DNA of 64,000 nt from an uncultured Eubacterium sp. (GTDB lineage: Bacteria; Bacillota; Clostridia; Peptostreptococcales; Anaerovoracaceae), in assembly GCA_946555345.1 (NCBI GenBank), contig CAMNSS010000006.1:1-64000 (forward strand), read 5' to 3'. The notes below the pieces were generated by a model, which had not been told where the DNA came from, did no database searches, and was given only the letters and a program-made list of their open reading frames with translations. Both the position numbers and the translations under genes were made by a program. Every line of letters begins with the position of its first letter. Positions within the stretch are counted from its first letter, which is position 1. Positions 44,758 through 54,645 of this stretch are shown in pieces.

Positions 44758-45882
44758 CTATTCTTTAATCATGGCAGGATCAAAATCTACCCATGGCAGG
44801 TCGTGCGTCAGGCCGACGTCTTTGTTTACGACTTGCCCGTCGTAGAAGTTCATGGCCGCTGACAATACAGCGCTTTCTTCGCAGGCCTTTTTGAGGCCTT
44901 TGTTCGCAACAGCTTCGATGAACGGATACGTGATTTGCATATAAGCATCCATAGAGGTTTCGGGAACCATGGAAGGCATATTGTCTACGCCGTAATGCAC
45001 AACGCCTTCGTCGATGTAGGTCGGTTCGCTGATCGTGGTGTAGTGCATGGTTTCGATGATGTTCGTTCCCGCTAAATCCATGATGACTGCGCCATTTCGC
45101 ATTTTTCGCACGGTTTCCCTCGGCACGACCGGCACGGGCATGCCTGGGTATGGATAGATGGCGTTGATGAGAACATCACAGTCTAAAGCCCTTTCATTGA
45201 TCAGTTCAACATTATATGAGAGAATTTCAGATTTTTTGAGGTTGTCGCGCAAGTATAGCATTCTGTCTTGGAATGCTTCAAATACAGTAACCTGTGCATC
45301 GAATGCTTCTGCGATCTGCGCTGCCGCATAGCCTGCGTGTCCGCCGCCGATGATGACATACTTTGGCCTTCTGCTGCCCGTAATGGCTACAGGGGATGCG
45401 CCCGCGCCGCCGTTTGGCAAAAGGCAGAGATTTGCGGCGATGACGGTCGTCAGCCTGCCGGCGATTTCGCTCATCGGTTTCATCAGCGGCCTTGACCCGT
45501 CGGGGTTTTGCAGCATTTCGTAAGCGAGGCCGGTGGCTTTGGCGTCGATCATTTTTTTCGTGATGGTATGGTCTGGTTCATTTTCCCCTAGATGGAAACA
45601 GCACCAGATGATGTGATCCTTTCTGATCGGCACATCGTATTCACCCTCCATGTAATCCTTGAACTTGACGATCATCTGTGCTTCTTCGTATACGTTGTCC
45701 ATCGTTTCCACGACAGAAGCGCCAGCCTTTACATAATCTTCGTCAGGAATGCCCGCTAAGTTGGCAAGCCCTTTTTGAATTACGGCCTGATGTCCCTGGC
45801 AGGTCAGCTTCTGCACGTATTTGGGCGTCAAGCCCACTCTCGATTCTTGGTCTTTTGTTTCTTTTGGAATCCCGATTATCAT
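44758..45882 (-). CDS. ald: alanine dehydrogenase-family enzyme
   Basis: A 374-residue protein of the alanine dehydrogenase/PNT family. It has MIIGIPKETKDQESRVGLTP, the Lys and His of the substrate pocket (KFKDY near 73, CCFHLGENEPD near 96), MKPMSEIAGRLTTVIAAN and an NAD site (VIIGGGHAGYAAAQIAEAF). It would turn alanine into pyruvate and ammonia with NADH formation. GGAGGG lies 10 nt before the ATG. Sequence details are diverged enough that an N5-(carboxyethyl)ornithine synthase-like role, another member of the family, cannot be excluded. Confidence 0.8.
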   Translation of the reverse strand: MIIGIPKETKDQESRVGLTPKYVQKLTCQGHQAVIQKGLANLAGIPDEDYVKAGASVVETMDNVYEEAQMIVKFKDYMEGEYDVPIRKDHIIWCCFHLGENEPDHTITKKMIDAKATGLAYEMLQNPDGSRPLMKPMSEIAGRLTTVIAANLCLLPNGGAGASPVAITGSRRPKYVIIGGGHAGYAAAQIAEAFDAQVTVFEAFQDRMLYLRDNLKKSEILSYNVELINERALDCDVLINAIYPYPGMPVPVVPRETVRKMRNGAVIMDLAGTNIIETMHYTTISEPTYIDEGVVHYGVDNMPSMVPETSMDAYMQITYPFIEAVANKGLKKACEESAVLSAAMNFYDGQVVNKDVGLTHDLPWVDFDPAMIKE

Positions 45883-45902
45883 CGTATAAGTCCCTCCTTA
45901 TT

Positions 45903-45970
45903 TATCATGTAGAAAATACCGCCAGAGGCGATATAACGGTTTGCCTTGAATGCCCTGCGTCCATTTGGGA
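45903..45970. repeat. dispersed intergenic palindrome, copy at 45.9 kb
   Basis: TTATCATGTAGAAAATACCG then CCAGAGGCGATATAACGG and TTTGCCTTGAATGCCCTGCG. It ends right above the alanine dehydrogenase ribosome binding site, the same position that the copy at 55078 has above the Rrf2 gene. Confidence 0.6.
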
Positions 45971-46365
45971 AATGCTATAAAGCGTATCGCCTGGGCTGGA
46001 TAGCGGCTGCGGCCTGCTATGATTATATGCTGCCATCGGCATACGAATGCACAGGGGCAATGGCATATGGATAAAACTGTCGGTTTTGGCATTGCCGCTT
46101 TGTCTTGCACAAGATGTCACCAGTAGTATATCCAGAAAATTAAGAAAAAAAAGTATTTAGTTGCGTCAAAAAAACCATGAAAAAAATATAGCGGAAAAAT
46201 TTCAGCAAAGATGTTAAAAAATAGGGGCGGTGAAAAGGGTTTTCAGAAATGCTTTTCTATATAATTGAATTGTCGGATTTTTTCGGTTATTGTACGTTTT
46301 TACCTTGTAATGAGCCGTTATTGCAGTGAAAAAGTAGTCTATAATTCATTTTGGAGGTGAAAAAA
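45971..46365. other. divergent intergenic region before the APC permease
   Basis: About 395 bp with no gene seen. It must hold the promoters of the dehydrogenase operon and of the permease; an AT-rich stretch at 46130-46280 with TATATAAT near 46258 is a candidate. Confidence 0.4.
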
Positions 46366-48012
46366 ATGAATGATACGAACAATAACGCAGGTTTCCTGCG
46401 TGGCGACAACAGTAAGATCGTCGCAAAAAAAATAGGAATTCCTACGATGCTATTCCTGATTTTCAGTTTCTGCTGTGGAGGCGCTTTTGGCGTAGAGGAA
46501 ATGATCTGTTCGTCAGGTCCGGGGCTTACCATCCTCGTGCTGGCTTTATTGCCGTTTTTATGGGCGCTGCCGCAGGCAATGACAGCAGCGGAGCTTGGCT
46601 CGGCAATCCCATACACGGGCGGCTTTTATAAATGGAACCAAGTAGCCCTCGGGGAATTTTGGGGATTCGCAGCAGGTACTGGCAGGGTTATCGCGCAGTA
46701 TCTGGAAATGCCCGGATATGTCCTGCTGGCAACCACATACATCGTATCGATATTTCCGCTGAGCGGCACTACGGCATATATCGTAAAAGCAGCGATTATC
46801 ATTATCTTTACGCTGATTAATTTGCGGGGAATCAAAGAAGTAGGCTGGATTGCGACAGTCATATCGATTTTCGTCCTGATTGCATTCGCAGCGGTTACGT
46901 TGATCGGATTCACGCATATCACGAATCCACAGCCGCTGTCTCCGTTCACCGTTCCAGACGAGAGCTTCCTGTTTAGCTTGGGCGGATGTTTGTCTTTGGG
47001 AATGTGGATGTATTCAGGCTTTACATCTGTATCGACGCTTGCAGGCGACTGCGAGGATAAGTCCGTCGTGTGGAAGTCCTTGCTAATTGCCCTGCCAATC
47101 ATTGCGCTGGTGTACATTCTTCCGTCAATCGCAGGACTTGCATCCGTTGGCAACTGGGAATTATGGAGCGATACCATCAATTACAGCAATGTGGCCGCTT
47201 TAGTAGGGCTTGGCGGTGCGTTTGCCATCGTTGCAATCGTAGCGAACTGCTCTAGCTTCAATACGCTGGTAGCATCGCTTTCCAGAAACGTATATGCGAT
47301 CAGCATGGATAACCTGGGACCAAAGGCGTTCACGAAGCTTTCCCAAAAAAGCGATATGCCGCTGATTGCAATCATTTCAATCGCAATCGTGTCGTTGCTT
47401 GGATGCACGCTCGACTTTTCAACGATCATTACGATCGAAGTAATGTTCCTGATGGTTGACTATTCGCTGATCTGGATCGCATTGATCGTGCTCCGGATCA
47501 AGCATCCTGAAATGGAGCGTCCGTTTAAGATTCCGTTTAAGAGCACCTGGGCTTGCGTTTTATTCGTATCGCCTGGCTGGCTCATCTGCTTGATCGCTAT
47601 CCTGGTAAACGGAGCGGACTATTTCCTCGGTGGAATGATCGGTATTGCCGTGCTTCCTATTCTATACGTATTCTTCAAACTGCGGTATGGCGGGCTGACG
47701 AAGCTTTACCCGGATTTGCATCCGATGAATCCTAAGACGAAGCTGGCCTATGGCGACCTAGGAAGGTTTGCGAAGCTGTTCGGCGTGCTGTCGATCTGTA
47801 GTTTCATCGCAATTCCGTTCATGCCTTGGTATGAAGGTTCATGGGGCGCTGAGTATTATGCGGAGACATATGGCGCTGCAAATTCGTGGGAAATGATCAA
47901 TAACGGCATTATGGTCGTTGCGATTGTATATGCGGTTCTGACGATCGTGCTTGCTTTGCTGGCTAAAAAATTCGACAATAAATCAATGAAGCCAGAGGGG
48001 ATGGAATACTAG
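46366..48012 (+). CDS. APC-superfamily amino acid permease
   Basis: A 548-residue permease with about 12-13 helices. Near the N-terminus KIGIPTMLFLIFSFCCGGAF replaces the common GSGIF motif; ELGSAIPYTGGFYKWNQVAL is the conserved segment between helices 2 and 3. A hydrophilic stretch (residues about 435-470) lies before the last two helices. TTGGAGGTG precedes the ATG. It is divergent from the opine/alanine dehydrogenase operon, so import of their substrate is likely but inferred. Confidence 0.9.
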   Translation: MNDTNNNAGFLRGDNSKIVAKKIGIPTMLFLIFSFCCGGAFGVEEMICSSGPGLTILVLALLPFLWALPQAMTAAELGSAIPYTGGFYKWNQVALGEFWGFAAGTGRVIAQYLEMPGYVLLATTYIVSIFPLSGTTAYIVKAAIIIIFTLINLRGIKEVGWIATVISIFVLIAFAAVTLIGFTHITNPQPLSPFTVPDESFLFSLGGCLSLGMWMYSGFTSVSTLAGDCEDKSVVWKSLLIALPIIALVYILPSIAGLASVGNWELWSDTINYSNVAALVGLGGAFAIVAIVANCSSFNTLVASLSRNVYAISMDNLGPKAFTKLSQKSDMPLIAIISIAIVSLLGCTLDFSTIITIEVMFLMVDYSLIWIALIVLRIKHPEMERPFKIPFKSTWACVLFVSPGWLICLIAILVNGADYFLGGMIGIAVLPILYVFFKLRYGGLTKLYPDLHPMNPKTKLAYGDLGRFAKLFGVLSICSFIAIPFMPWYEGSWGAEYYAETYGAANSWEMINNGIMVVAIVYAVLTIVLALLAKKFDNKSMKPEGMEY

Positions 48013-48226
48013 AGCCTTTCAGCTGGCACAGAAGCCTTGTGCATAGGTAGGGATATGCTTACATGGAAGAGAAAAACTGTGAAGCGGACGCACACGGTTT
48101 GCGCATTTGCTTAAAGAGGCAAATGGATGGGCAGAGCGTTCGCTTCATTCTTCTAAAGATGTGGGAAAGGCGTGCATGCAGGCTTCTTCTTTCCATGAGA
48201 TGCGGAGGCATCTGCATCGGTGCAGT

Positions 48227-48264
48227 AAAAACGGCATGGCCATTTGTGGCTATGCCGTTTTTTT
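48227..48264 (+). terminator. terminator of the APC permease gene
   Basis: AAACGGCATGGCCA and TGGCTATGCCGTTT form a 14-bp stem with one mismatch and a TTTG loop, followed by seven T. Confidence 0.9.
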
Positions 48265-48320
48265 ATCATGCAGGAAATACTGCCATATCGCTGAGGCGTT
48301 ATGACAATCCGCTCCGCCTA
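48264..48320. repeat. dispersed intergenic palindrome, copy at 48.3 kb
   Basis: TTATCATGCAGGAAATACTG then CCATATCGCTGAGGCGTTATGAC. It directly follows the terminator T-run. Confidence 0.5.
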
Positions 48321-48480
48321 TCCGGTGGCTCTGCGGGAAAGGCAACAAAAGCTAACGATGAAAGAGAATCGGCGGGGTCAGCTTTGTTCATAGGGAGATT
48401 CCTGTATTTGATATGCCTATATAGAACAAGATGCATCCAGGTGATTGTTGCGCATAAGAAAACCATATGCAAGCGAATTG

Positions 48481-48507
48481 TTAGCACTCTCATTAGGTGA
48501 GTGCTAA
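48481..48507 (+). promoter_or_regulatory. CIRCE operator (HrcA) upstream of clpB
   Basis: TTAGCACTC-N9-GAGTGCTAA, a perfect CIRCE inverted repeat, the binding site of the heat-shock repressor HrcA. Here it lies just upstream of the -35 box of the predicted promoter rather than downstream. Confidence 0.96.
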
Positions 48508-48514
48508 AAAGTTG

Positions 48515-48543
48515 TTGACTTCTGTGAGAAAGGGGTTTAAAAT
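48515..48543 (+). promoter_or_regulatory. predicted sigma-A promoter of clpB
   Basis: TTGACT (48515-48520), 17 bp, TAAAAT (48538-48543). It begins 8 bp after CIRCE and implies a 5' leader of about 70 nt. Confidence 0.75.
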
Positions 48544-48621
48544 GGTCTCATAAAGGGAAAATAAAAGAAACAAAGAGAATATTTCCTAGTCGTTTAGCGA
48601 AAGCAATTCGGAGGTGAGATT

Positions 48622-51213
48622 ATGAACATAGAAAAATACACACAGAATGCACAGGGAGCGATCATCGATTGCCAGAACATTGCCATCGAAGAAGGCCATC
48701 AGCAAATCGACGGCGAGCATTTGCATTTGGCGCTTCTGATGCAAAAAGACGGATTGATTCCGAAGCTGCTGCAATTCATGGAAGTGAACACAGGGGAGCT
48801 GGTCGGTGCGATCCAGGCCGAGATCGATAAACTGCCGAAGGTGTCCGGCAGTGCGGAAAGTATGTATTCGACCAGAAGATTGCAGCAGATTTTCCTCAAA
48901 GCGGAAAAGACAGCGGAAAAACTGAAAGACGAATATGTCAGCGTGGAGCATCTTTACCTAGCGCTTTTGGAAGAGCGGAACACGCCGTCGGCAGCTATTT
49001 TCAAGCGATACAACATTACGAAGGACAAATTCCTCGACGCATTGAATAAGGTGCGGGGAAACCAGCGGGTAACGAGCCAGAACCCGGAGGAAAACTACGA
49101 CGCACTGAACAAGTACGGGCGGGATTTGGTGGAAATGGCACGGGAAGGCAAGCTCGACCCCGTCATCGGCAGGGACAGCGAAATCAGGCATACGATACAG
49201 ATCCTTTCCAGGAGAACGAAAAACAACCCGGTTCTTATCGGTGAGCCAGGCGTAGGAAAGACAGCCGTGGTAGAGGGGCTGGCGCAGCGTATCCTCAATG
49301 GCGACGTGCCGGAAGGCCTCAAGGATAAAACGATTTTTGCGCTGGACATGGGCGCATTGATCGCAGGTGCAAAATTTCGGGGCGAGTTTGAAGAACGACT
49401 GAAGGCAGTCCTCGGCGAAATCGAAAAATCTGAAGGGCGCATCATCCTTTTCATCGATGAAATTCACAATATCGTCGGTGCGGGCAAGACCGAAGGCGCA
49501 ATGGATGCGGGCAACCTCTTGAAGCCGAAACTGGCCAGGGGCGAGCTTCACTGCATCGGGGCGACCACGCTTGACGAATACAGGAAATACATCGAAAAAG
49601 ACGCTGCGCTCGAACGAAGATTCCAGAAGGTTCTGGTGGATCAGCCGACCGTGGAGGACACGATTTCCATTTTGCGTGGACTGAAGGAACGCTTTGAAAT
49701 TCACCACGGCGTGCGCATCACCGATAATGCATTAATCGCATGTGCAACGCTTTCCGAACGCTACATCAGCGACAGATTTTTGCCGGATAAAGCCATCGAC
49801 CTGATGGACGAAGCCGCCTCTAAAATTAGGACGGAAATCGACAGTATGCCAGCGGAACTCGATGAAATTTCCAGAAAGATCATGCAGTTGGAAATCGAAA
49901 AACAGGCGCTCGGCAAGGAAAGCGACGCCGCTTCGAAAAACAGGCTGGACGCTTTGGAAAAGGAACTTTCGCAGTTGCGGGATGAGAGCAATGCGATGCG
50001 TGCGCAGTGGGAAGGCGAGAAAAAAGCCATCACGGAAGTAAAGACGGTCAAACAGCAGATCGAGGATGTCAAGCACGAGATGGAGGAGGCGGAGCGCAAC
50101 TACAACTTGGAAAAACTGGCGCAGTTGAAATACGGGACGCTTCCTGATTTGGAGAAAAAGCTGGAGCTGGAAAAGGAAAAAGCCGAAGAGGCGAAGGAAG
50201 CCCGCTTGCTCAAGGAAGAGGTCACGGAGGAGGAAATCGCAGAGGTTATTTCCGGCTGGACCGGCATTCCTGTCAGCAAGCTGGTGGAAAGCGAACGGGA
50301 GAAGCTTTTACACCTGCCTGAAATCCTTCACAAGCGGGTCATCGGGCAGGAAGACGGCGTGGAGGCGGTCGCCGAGGCGGTTCTGCGGGCAAGGGCGGGA
50401 CTTAAGGATGAACGCCGTCCAATCGGCTCATTTATCTTCCTAGGCCCGACAGGCGTCGGCAAGACGGAGTTAGCAAAAGCTCTTTCGGAAGCGCTCTTCG
50501 ATTCGGAAAAGAACATGGTTCGCATCGATATGTCGGAATACATGGAAAAGCATTCCGTGTCGAGGCTCGTGGGAGCGCCTCCGGGATATGTCGGCTATGA
50601 TGAAGGCGGGCAGTTGACCGAAGCTGTCAGGAGGAAGCCGTACAGCGTGATTTTGTTCGATGAAATTGAAAAAGCGCATCCCGATGTGTTCAATATCCTG
50701 TTGCAGCTCCTGGACGATGGCCGCCTGACCGATAACCAGGGCAGGACGGTGGATTTCAAGAATACCATTGTGATCATGACCTCCAATATCGGCAGCAATT
50801 ACCTGATCGACGGCATCAAGGCCGATGGAAGCGTGGACGATGATGTTAAACAGCGCGTGGAGGATGAAACGAAGAAATATTTCAGGCCGGAGTTCCTCAA
50901 CCGAATCGATGAAATCGTGGTATTTTCACCGCTTAGCGAGGATCAGATCGTCAGGATTATCGAGCTGGCGATGCGGGATCTGGAAAAGCGCCTTGCGGAG
51001 CGGTCGATTACGCTGGAGCTCACGGATGCGGCGAAGAAGTTCATTGCAGGGGAAAGCTACGATCCGGCTTACGGGGCAAGGCCTGTCAAGCGGTTCTTGC
51101 AGCGGAATGTGGAAACGGAGCTGGCGGGCGAGCTGATCCGAGGCGCGGTCAAGGACGGCGATCATGTCGTGATAGACAGAGACGGCAGCAAGCTGGCGTT
51201 TCATGCAAAATAG
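48622..51213 (+). CDS. clpB: ATP-dependent disaggregase ClpB
   Basis: An 863-residue Hsp100 chaperone with all ClpB parts. The N-domain (1-145, two Clp-N repeats) precedes NBD1 (Walker A GEPGVGKT, Walker [21 protein letters not shown]), a coiled-coil middle domain (about 405-525, Glu/Lys-rich), and NBD2 (Walker A GPTGVGKT, Walker [21 protein letters not shown]). There is no ClpP-binding loop of ClpA type. It unfolds aggregates with DnaK. GGAGGTGAG precedes the ATG. The CIRCE box points to heat control by HrcA. Confidence 0.97.
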   Translation: MNIEKYTQNAQGAIIDCQNIAIEEGHQQIDGEHLHLALLMQKDGLIPKLLQFMEVNTGELVGAIQAEIDKLPKVSGSAESMYSTRRLQQIFLKAEKTAEKLKDEYVSVEHLYLALLEERNTPSAAIFKRYNITKDKFLDALNKVRGNQRVTSQNPEENYDALNKYGRDLVEMAREGKLDPVIGRDSEIRHTIQILSRRTKNNPVLIGEPGVGKTAVVEGLAQRILNGDVPEGLKDKTIFALDMGALIAGAKFRGEFEERLKAVLGEIEKSEGRIILFIDEIHNIVGAGKTEGAMDAGNLLKPKLARGELHCIGATTLDEYRKYIEKDAALERRFQKVLVDQPTVEDTISILRGLKERFEIHHGVRITDNALIACATLSERYISDRFLPDKAIDLMDEAASKIRTEIDSMPAELDEISRKIMQLEIEKQALGKESDAASKNRLDALEKELSQLRDESNAMRAQWEGEKKAITEVKTVKQQIEDVKHEMEEAERNYNLEKLAQLKYGTLPDLEKKLELEKEKAEEAKEARLLKEEVTEEEIAEVISGWTGIPVSKLVESEREKLLHLPEILHKRVIGQEDGVEAVAEAVLRARAGLKDERRPIGSFIFLGPTGVGKTELAKALSEALFDSEKNMVRIDMSEYMEKHSVSRLVGAPPGYVGYDEGGQLTEAVRRKPYSVILFDEIEKAHPDVFNILLQLLDDGRLTDNQGRTVDFKNTIVIMTSNIGSNYLIDGIKADGSVDDDVKQRVEDETKKYFRPEFLNRIDEIVVFSPLSEDQIVRIIELAMRDLEKRLAERSITLELTDAAKKFIAGESYDPAYGARPVKRFLQRNVETELAGELIRGAVKDGDHVVIDRDGSKLAFHAK

Positions 51214-51636
51214 CAGGTAGCTGGTAAGTATCTGGTTTCTTTGGGGCGGCGGGGCGGTTGCAGCGATGCGGCAACCCTGATTTCTTTGGGACGGCGGCGA
51301 TGCGGCATCCCTGCCGTCTTTTTGAGAGTTGCCGCGATGCGATTCCCTGATTTCCTTGGGGTGGCGATGCGGCAGCAGTCTCACCCGCTTTGGGATTTGC
51401 CGTGATGCGATTCCCCTGTTCCCGTTGGAATCTGCTGTGGTACGGCCGGCCGTCCTTTGCGGGATTCGGCTGTACGGCAGGCAATCCCGCCGCACGCTTT
51501 GGGGGTTATTATTGTGCGGCTGCGATGCGATTCCTTGAGTGCGTTGGAAATTCCTATGATACAGCAGCCTGCTTTTTGTGGGAACTGATGCTGTGCGATG
51601 TCCTCAGCCTTTTGCGGAAAATTGGAAAAACCTTAT

Positions 51637-51686
51637 AAACTCTGTATAAATGGAAAATTTCATCTTGTTTGTACAGAGTTTTTTGT
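51637..51686 (+). terminator. terminator downstream of clpB
   Basis: AACTCTGTA and TACAGAGTT pair around a long loop that can itself pair (AAATGGAAAATTTCATCTT contains GAAAATTTC), followed by TTTTTTG. It is about 430 bp after the clpB stop, behind the repeats. Confidence 0.7.
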
Positions 51687-52060
51687 TGCAATCTGATTGC
51701 CTGCTTCCTGTGGATGAAAAATAGGCTGCCCCCGGCAATTTTGCAAGGTGAAAAAGCAAAAAATAACAAATAGACCTAAAAATATAGCAAATAAATCATA
51801 AAAATGCTCGATTAATCAGCAAATGAATGCAATGGTAACTCAATATGCAACAAGTCAATGCATCCATATCTGCGGGTCAGCCATATGGCGGCTTTATGCT
51901 TTCACAAACGCTGCATTTCGCAGCAAAAATGGCAAGATATACAGCGTTTGCGGGTTTTGCAAGATGGTTCTGCTGGGGAAAAGGGAGTCGCCCCTCCGAT
52001 TTAGCCCTAATTTTTCATGCAAGGGGCTGGACAACGCTGCCAAAAACGTTTATAATATTT

Positions 52061-52070
52061 GTTATATAAC
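52061..52070. promoter_or_regulatory. palindrome GTTATATAAC, probable TetR operator
   Basis: A perfect 10-bp palindrome just downstream of TATAAT (52051-52056), itself 18 bp from TGGACA (52027-52032). Its place over the likely start of transcription suggests autorepression by the TetR protein encoded at 52097. Confidence 0.5.
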
Positions 52071-52096
52071 ATAGATTATAATAAGGGGAAAAACAA

Positions 52097-52669
52097 ATGC
52101 CGCCAAGAGCAAAGATTACAAAAGAGATGGTCGTCGACGCCGCCTTTGCGGTTGCCCGTGAAGCCGGCGGGGAGAACATCAACGCAAGGCTTGTCGCAAA
52201 AAAACTAAATTGCTCCACGCAGCCCGTTATGTACCATTTTGCAACGATTGAGGAACTAAAGAAAGCGGTTTATGCGAAAGCGGACAGCTACCATTCAGAA
52301 TATCTGATGAAGGTTCAAAAACCGCAGAAGGGAATTATGCTTGGAATCGGATTGAATTATATCCGTTTTGCGGTGGAAGAACCGCATTTATTCCGTTTTC
52401 TTTTTCAGTCAAATTTTTTCAATGGAACTGCCTTGGCTGAGCTGATCGATGCAGAAGAGCTTATGCCAGTCATTTCGGCAATGCAGGGGGAAATCGGGGG
52501 AAGCATAGCGCAGGTAAAAGAAGTCTTTGTAACGATTTTTTTGTTTGCCCATGGATATGCAAGCATGATTGCGAACAATTCATTGGACGATAGCGGGCAA
52601 ACCATACAAGCGCATTTAGAACGGGCTTACAAAGGTGCGGTATTGGCCGTACAGGAGGGCGCAAAATGA
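52097..52669 (+). CDS. TetR-family regulator
   Basis: A 190-residue regulator with an N-terminal helix-turn-helix (ITKEMVVDAAFAVAREAGGE, then NARLVAKKLNCSTQPVMYHF) and an all-helical ligand domain. AGGGGA is 9 nt before the ATG. Its TGA overlaps the ATG of the CPBP protease gene (ATGA), so the two are translationally coupled. The ligand is unknown. Confidence 0.9.
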   Translation: MPPRAKITKEMVVDAAFAVAREAGGENINARLVAKKLNCSTQPVMYHFATIEELKKAVYAKADSYHSEYLMKVQKPQKGIMLGIGLNYIRFAVEEPHLFRFLFQSNFFNGTALAELIDAEELMPVISAMQGEIGGSIAQVKEVFVTIFLFAHGYASMIANNSLDDSGQTIQAHLERAYKGAVLAVQEGAK

Positions 52670-53427
52670 AAAAATTATATGAGAAAAGCGAGCTGGCCTT
52701 CACGATCGCCTGGATTGTGGTTTACTGTGCTTTGCAATCCTTCGCAAACCCGTTAAATGAACGAATCGGGATTGCATATTCCGCAAGCGCTGTGTTTTGC
52801 ATCCTGCAGGCGGCTGTCCTTTTTTCCTTTATCCGGCGAAACAGTTTAATGAAACGGTATGGGCTTTGTAAATCTTCTGTAGCCGCCCGCCGGTTTCTTT
52901 TCTATGTGCCGCTGATTATCCTAGCTACAGGAAATCTTTGGAACGGCGCCGTTATCAATGATTCACTGTCCGGGATTGCTTGCCGGATGATTTGCATGCT
53001 TTGCGTTGGTTTTTTAGAGGAAGTGATTTTCAGGGGCTTTCTCTTCAAAGCGGTCGCAAAGGATAATGTAAAATTTGCGATTATCATTTCCAGCGTAACG
53101 TTTGGCATAGGCCATTTGGTAAATCTGTGCAATGGCAGCGGCATGAATTTGGCGGACAATTTATATCAGATTTGTTTTGCGGTTGCGGTGGGTTTCCTGT
53201 TTGTAACAATATTTTATCGCAGCGGAAGCCTGCTTCCTTGTATCATTACCCATTCTGCGATTAATATGTCCAATGCTTTTGCAAATGAAGCGGGGATTAC
53301 ATGGGAAGGGCAAATGATGCACGGTTTCGTTATGATCGTTATAACGGCTCTTTACGCCTTCATTCTTGCGAAGACGCTCCCGGAAACGCTTCCGGAAACA
53401 CAAAAAGAAAATCGGAGCGGCGTGTAA
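52666..53427 (+). CDS. CPBP-family intramembrane metalloprotease
   Basis: A 253-residue membrane protein with about 7-8 helices and the CPBP (Abi) motifs: EEVIFRGFLFK (motif 1, Glu-Glu and Arg), FGIGHLVNL (motif 2, His) and ITHSAINMSN (motif 3, His-x-x-x-Asn). Family roles include prenyl-protein-type processing, bacteriocin immunity and regulation. It shares ATGA with the TetR gene. The low-GC sequence hints at transfer, but this is a visual impression only. Confidence 0.9.
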   Translation: MKKLYEKSELAFTIAWIVVYCALQSFANPLNERIGIAYSASAVFCILQAAVLFSFIRRNSLMKRYGLCKSSVAARRFLFYVPLIILATGNLWNGAVINDSLSGIACRMICMLCVGFLEEVIFRGFLFKAVAKDNVKFAIIISSVTFGIGHLVNLCNGSGMNLADNLYQICFAVAVGFLFVTIFYRSGSLLPCIITHSAINMSNAFANEAGITWEGQMMHGFVMIVITALYAFILAKTLPETLPETQKENRSGV

Positions 53428-53738
53428 ATGCTATGGGAATATGGAATCCGCAGTGCGGGGGCTTTCTATATGGGAGCTTTTATGTGGGGAAAGGTATCGC
53501 CCGCAGCGTGCATTTTGGGCTTCGGCAGTGCGGGACATATGGCATCGGGGACGGAAGCAGTTAATTCCGTCTGTTCGTGTTTTATACAGCCATGCGGAAA
53601 AAGCAAATTCCAATGACCGCATAGCGACTCTCTTTTTTGTGCAAGGATTGAGAGGAAAAAGCTAAGAATAAGCGTTATAATGATAAAAACAAGTTTATGT
53701 CTGCAAAGCACAAGTATGTGTGGATCAGGAGGGATCTC
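53428..53738. other. intergenic region, 311 bp
   Basis: A 62-codon frame begins right after the CPBP stop (53428) with GGAG 10 nt upstream, but its composition resembles no protein family. Otherwise nothing is seen. AGGAGGG at the right end belongs to the AraC gene. Confidence 0.35.
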
Positions 53739-54590
53739 ATGGAGTGGGCTCACAGATTAAACCAAAGCATGAATTATATTGAAGAACATTTGACAGGCGA
53801 AATTGATTATGAACAGCTTGGACGGATTGCCTGCTGTTCCGCCTATCACTACCAGAGGATGTTTACTTATATGGCGGGCATCACGCTGGCAGAATATATC
53901 CGAAGAAGAAAAATGTCTTTAGCGGCGGCAGACTTGCAGTGCGGGGATGAACGGATTATTGACATTGCGGAAAAGTACGGCTATCGTTCACCGACCGCAT
54001 TTAACAGGGCGTTCCAGTCTTTTCACGGGGTTGCGCCTTCATCGGTTAAGTCTGCGGGCGTATCCGTGAAATCCTTTTCCCCGATTGTGTTTCGCATTGC
54101 TGTGAAAGGAGCGGCAGAAATGAATTACAGAATTGAAACAAAAGAAGCATTCCGCATCATAGGCGTATCTGCACCGCTTGACCAGGAAATCGAAAATAAT
54201 TTTATGGTTGTGCCTAAGATGTGGCAGGAGGCGTCTGAAAATGGGACAATACAGAAGCTGGCGAAAATGATGGATGCGCCGCCAATGGGGCTTTTGGGCG
54301 TAAGCGCTTGCAATGACGAGGAACAGTGGAAATATTTTATTGCCGTTTCCAGTACAAAGGCAAGCGATGGATTTGAAGAATATACCGTGCCTGCGTCCAC
54401 TTGGGCCATCTTTTCTGGAACGGGTACAAACCAATCGATACAGGAATTGGAACAGCGGATTATAACGGAGTGGCTTCCGGCTTCTGGGTATGAATATGCC
54501 AATGCTCCTGATATTGAAGTTTACTTAAATCCGGACCCGCAGAACGCACAATATGAGGTATGGATACCCGTAGCGAAGAAAAAGGGATAA
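53739..54590 (+). CDS. AraC-family regulator with GyrI-like effector domain
   Basis: A 283-residue regulator. An N-terminal AraC DNA-binding domain (about 8-105: YEQLGRIACCSAYHYQRMFT; IIDIAEKYGYRSPTAFNRAF) is fused to a C-terminal GyrI/SOUL-like ligand domain (from about 128: MNYRIETKEAFRIIGVSAPL; PDIEVYLNPDPQNAQYEVWI). AGGAGGG lies 6 nt before the ATG at 53739; a start at 53697 has no site. Such proteins often bind amphipathic drugs. No target gene is evident. Confidence 0.9.
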   Translation: MEWAHRLNQSMNYIEEHLTGEIDYEQLGRIACCSAYHYQRMFTYMAGITLAEYIRRRKMSLAAADLQCGDERIIDIAEKYGYRSPTAFNRAFQSFHGVAPSSVKSAGVSVKSFSPIVFRIAVKGAAEMNYRIETKEAFRIIGVSAPLDQEIENNFMVVPKMWQEASENGTIQKLAKMMDAPPMGLLGVSACNDEEQWKYFIAVSSTKASDGFEEYTVPASTWAIFSGTGTNQSIQELEQRIITEWLPASGYEYANAPDIEVYLNPDPQNAQYEVWIPVAKKKG

Positions 54591-54645
54591 CGGAGGAGTT
54601 TAGGGTACGAAATTTCATGCTTAAAAGTGATCGCTGTCCGGGGTA

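Larger units (their letters stand above)
48013..48480. other. intergenic region with terminator and repeat copy
   Basis: 468 bp. No convincing gene: a 145-codon frame at 48063-48500 spans the terminator, a repeat copy and part of CIRCE, and lacks a family signature. Confidence 0.5.
51214..52096. other. intergenic region, 883 bp, with decayed tandem repeats
   Basis: No convincing gene. Positions about 51240-51560 hold roughly eight degenerate units of 35-45 bp with a core GCGATGCGATTCCCTG / GCGATGCGGCATCCCTG and CTTTGGGA. A terminator lies at 51637, and a TetR-type palindrome near the right end. Confidence 0.6.

Noticed and set aside
48063-48500. A 145-codon frame between the APC permease and clpB
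   Set aside because: It runs through a strong terminator, a repeat copy and into CIRCE, and resembles no protein.
51240-51560. CRISPR array after clpB
   Set aside because: Units are strongly diverged, spacing is irregular and no unique spacers are separated by a constant repeat.
53428-53616. A 62-codon frame directly after the CPBP protease gene
   Set aside because: There is a marginal GGAG 10 nt upstream but no recognisable family, and the opposite strand is equally open; kept only as a note.
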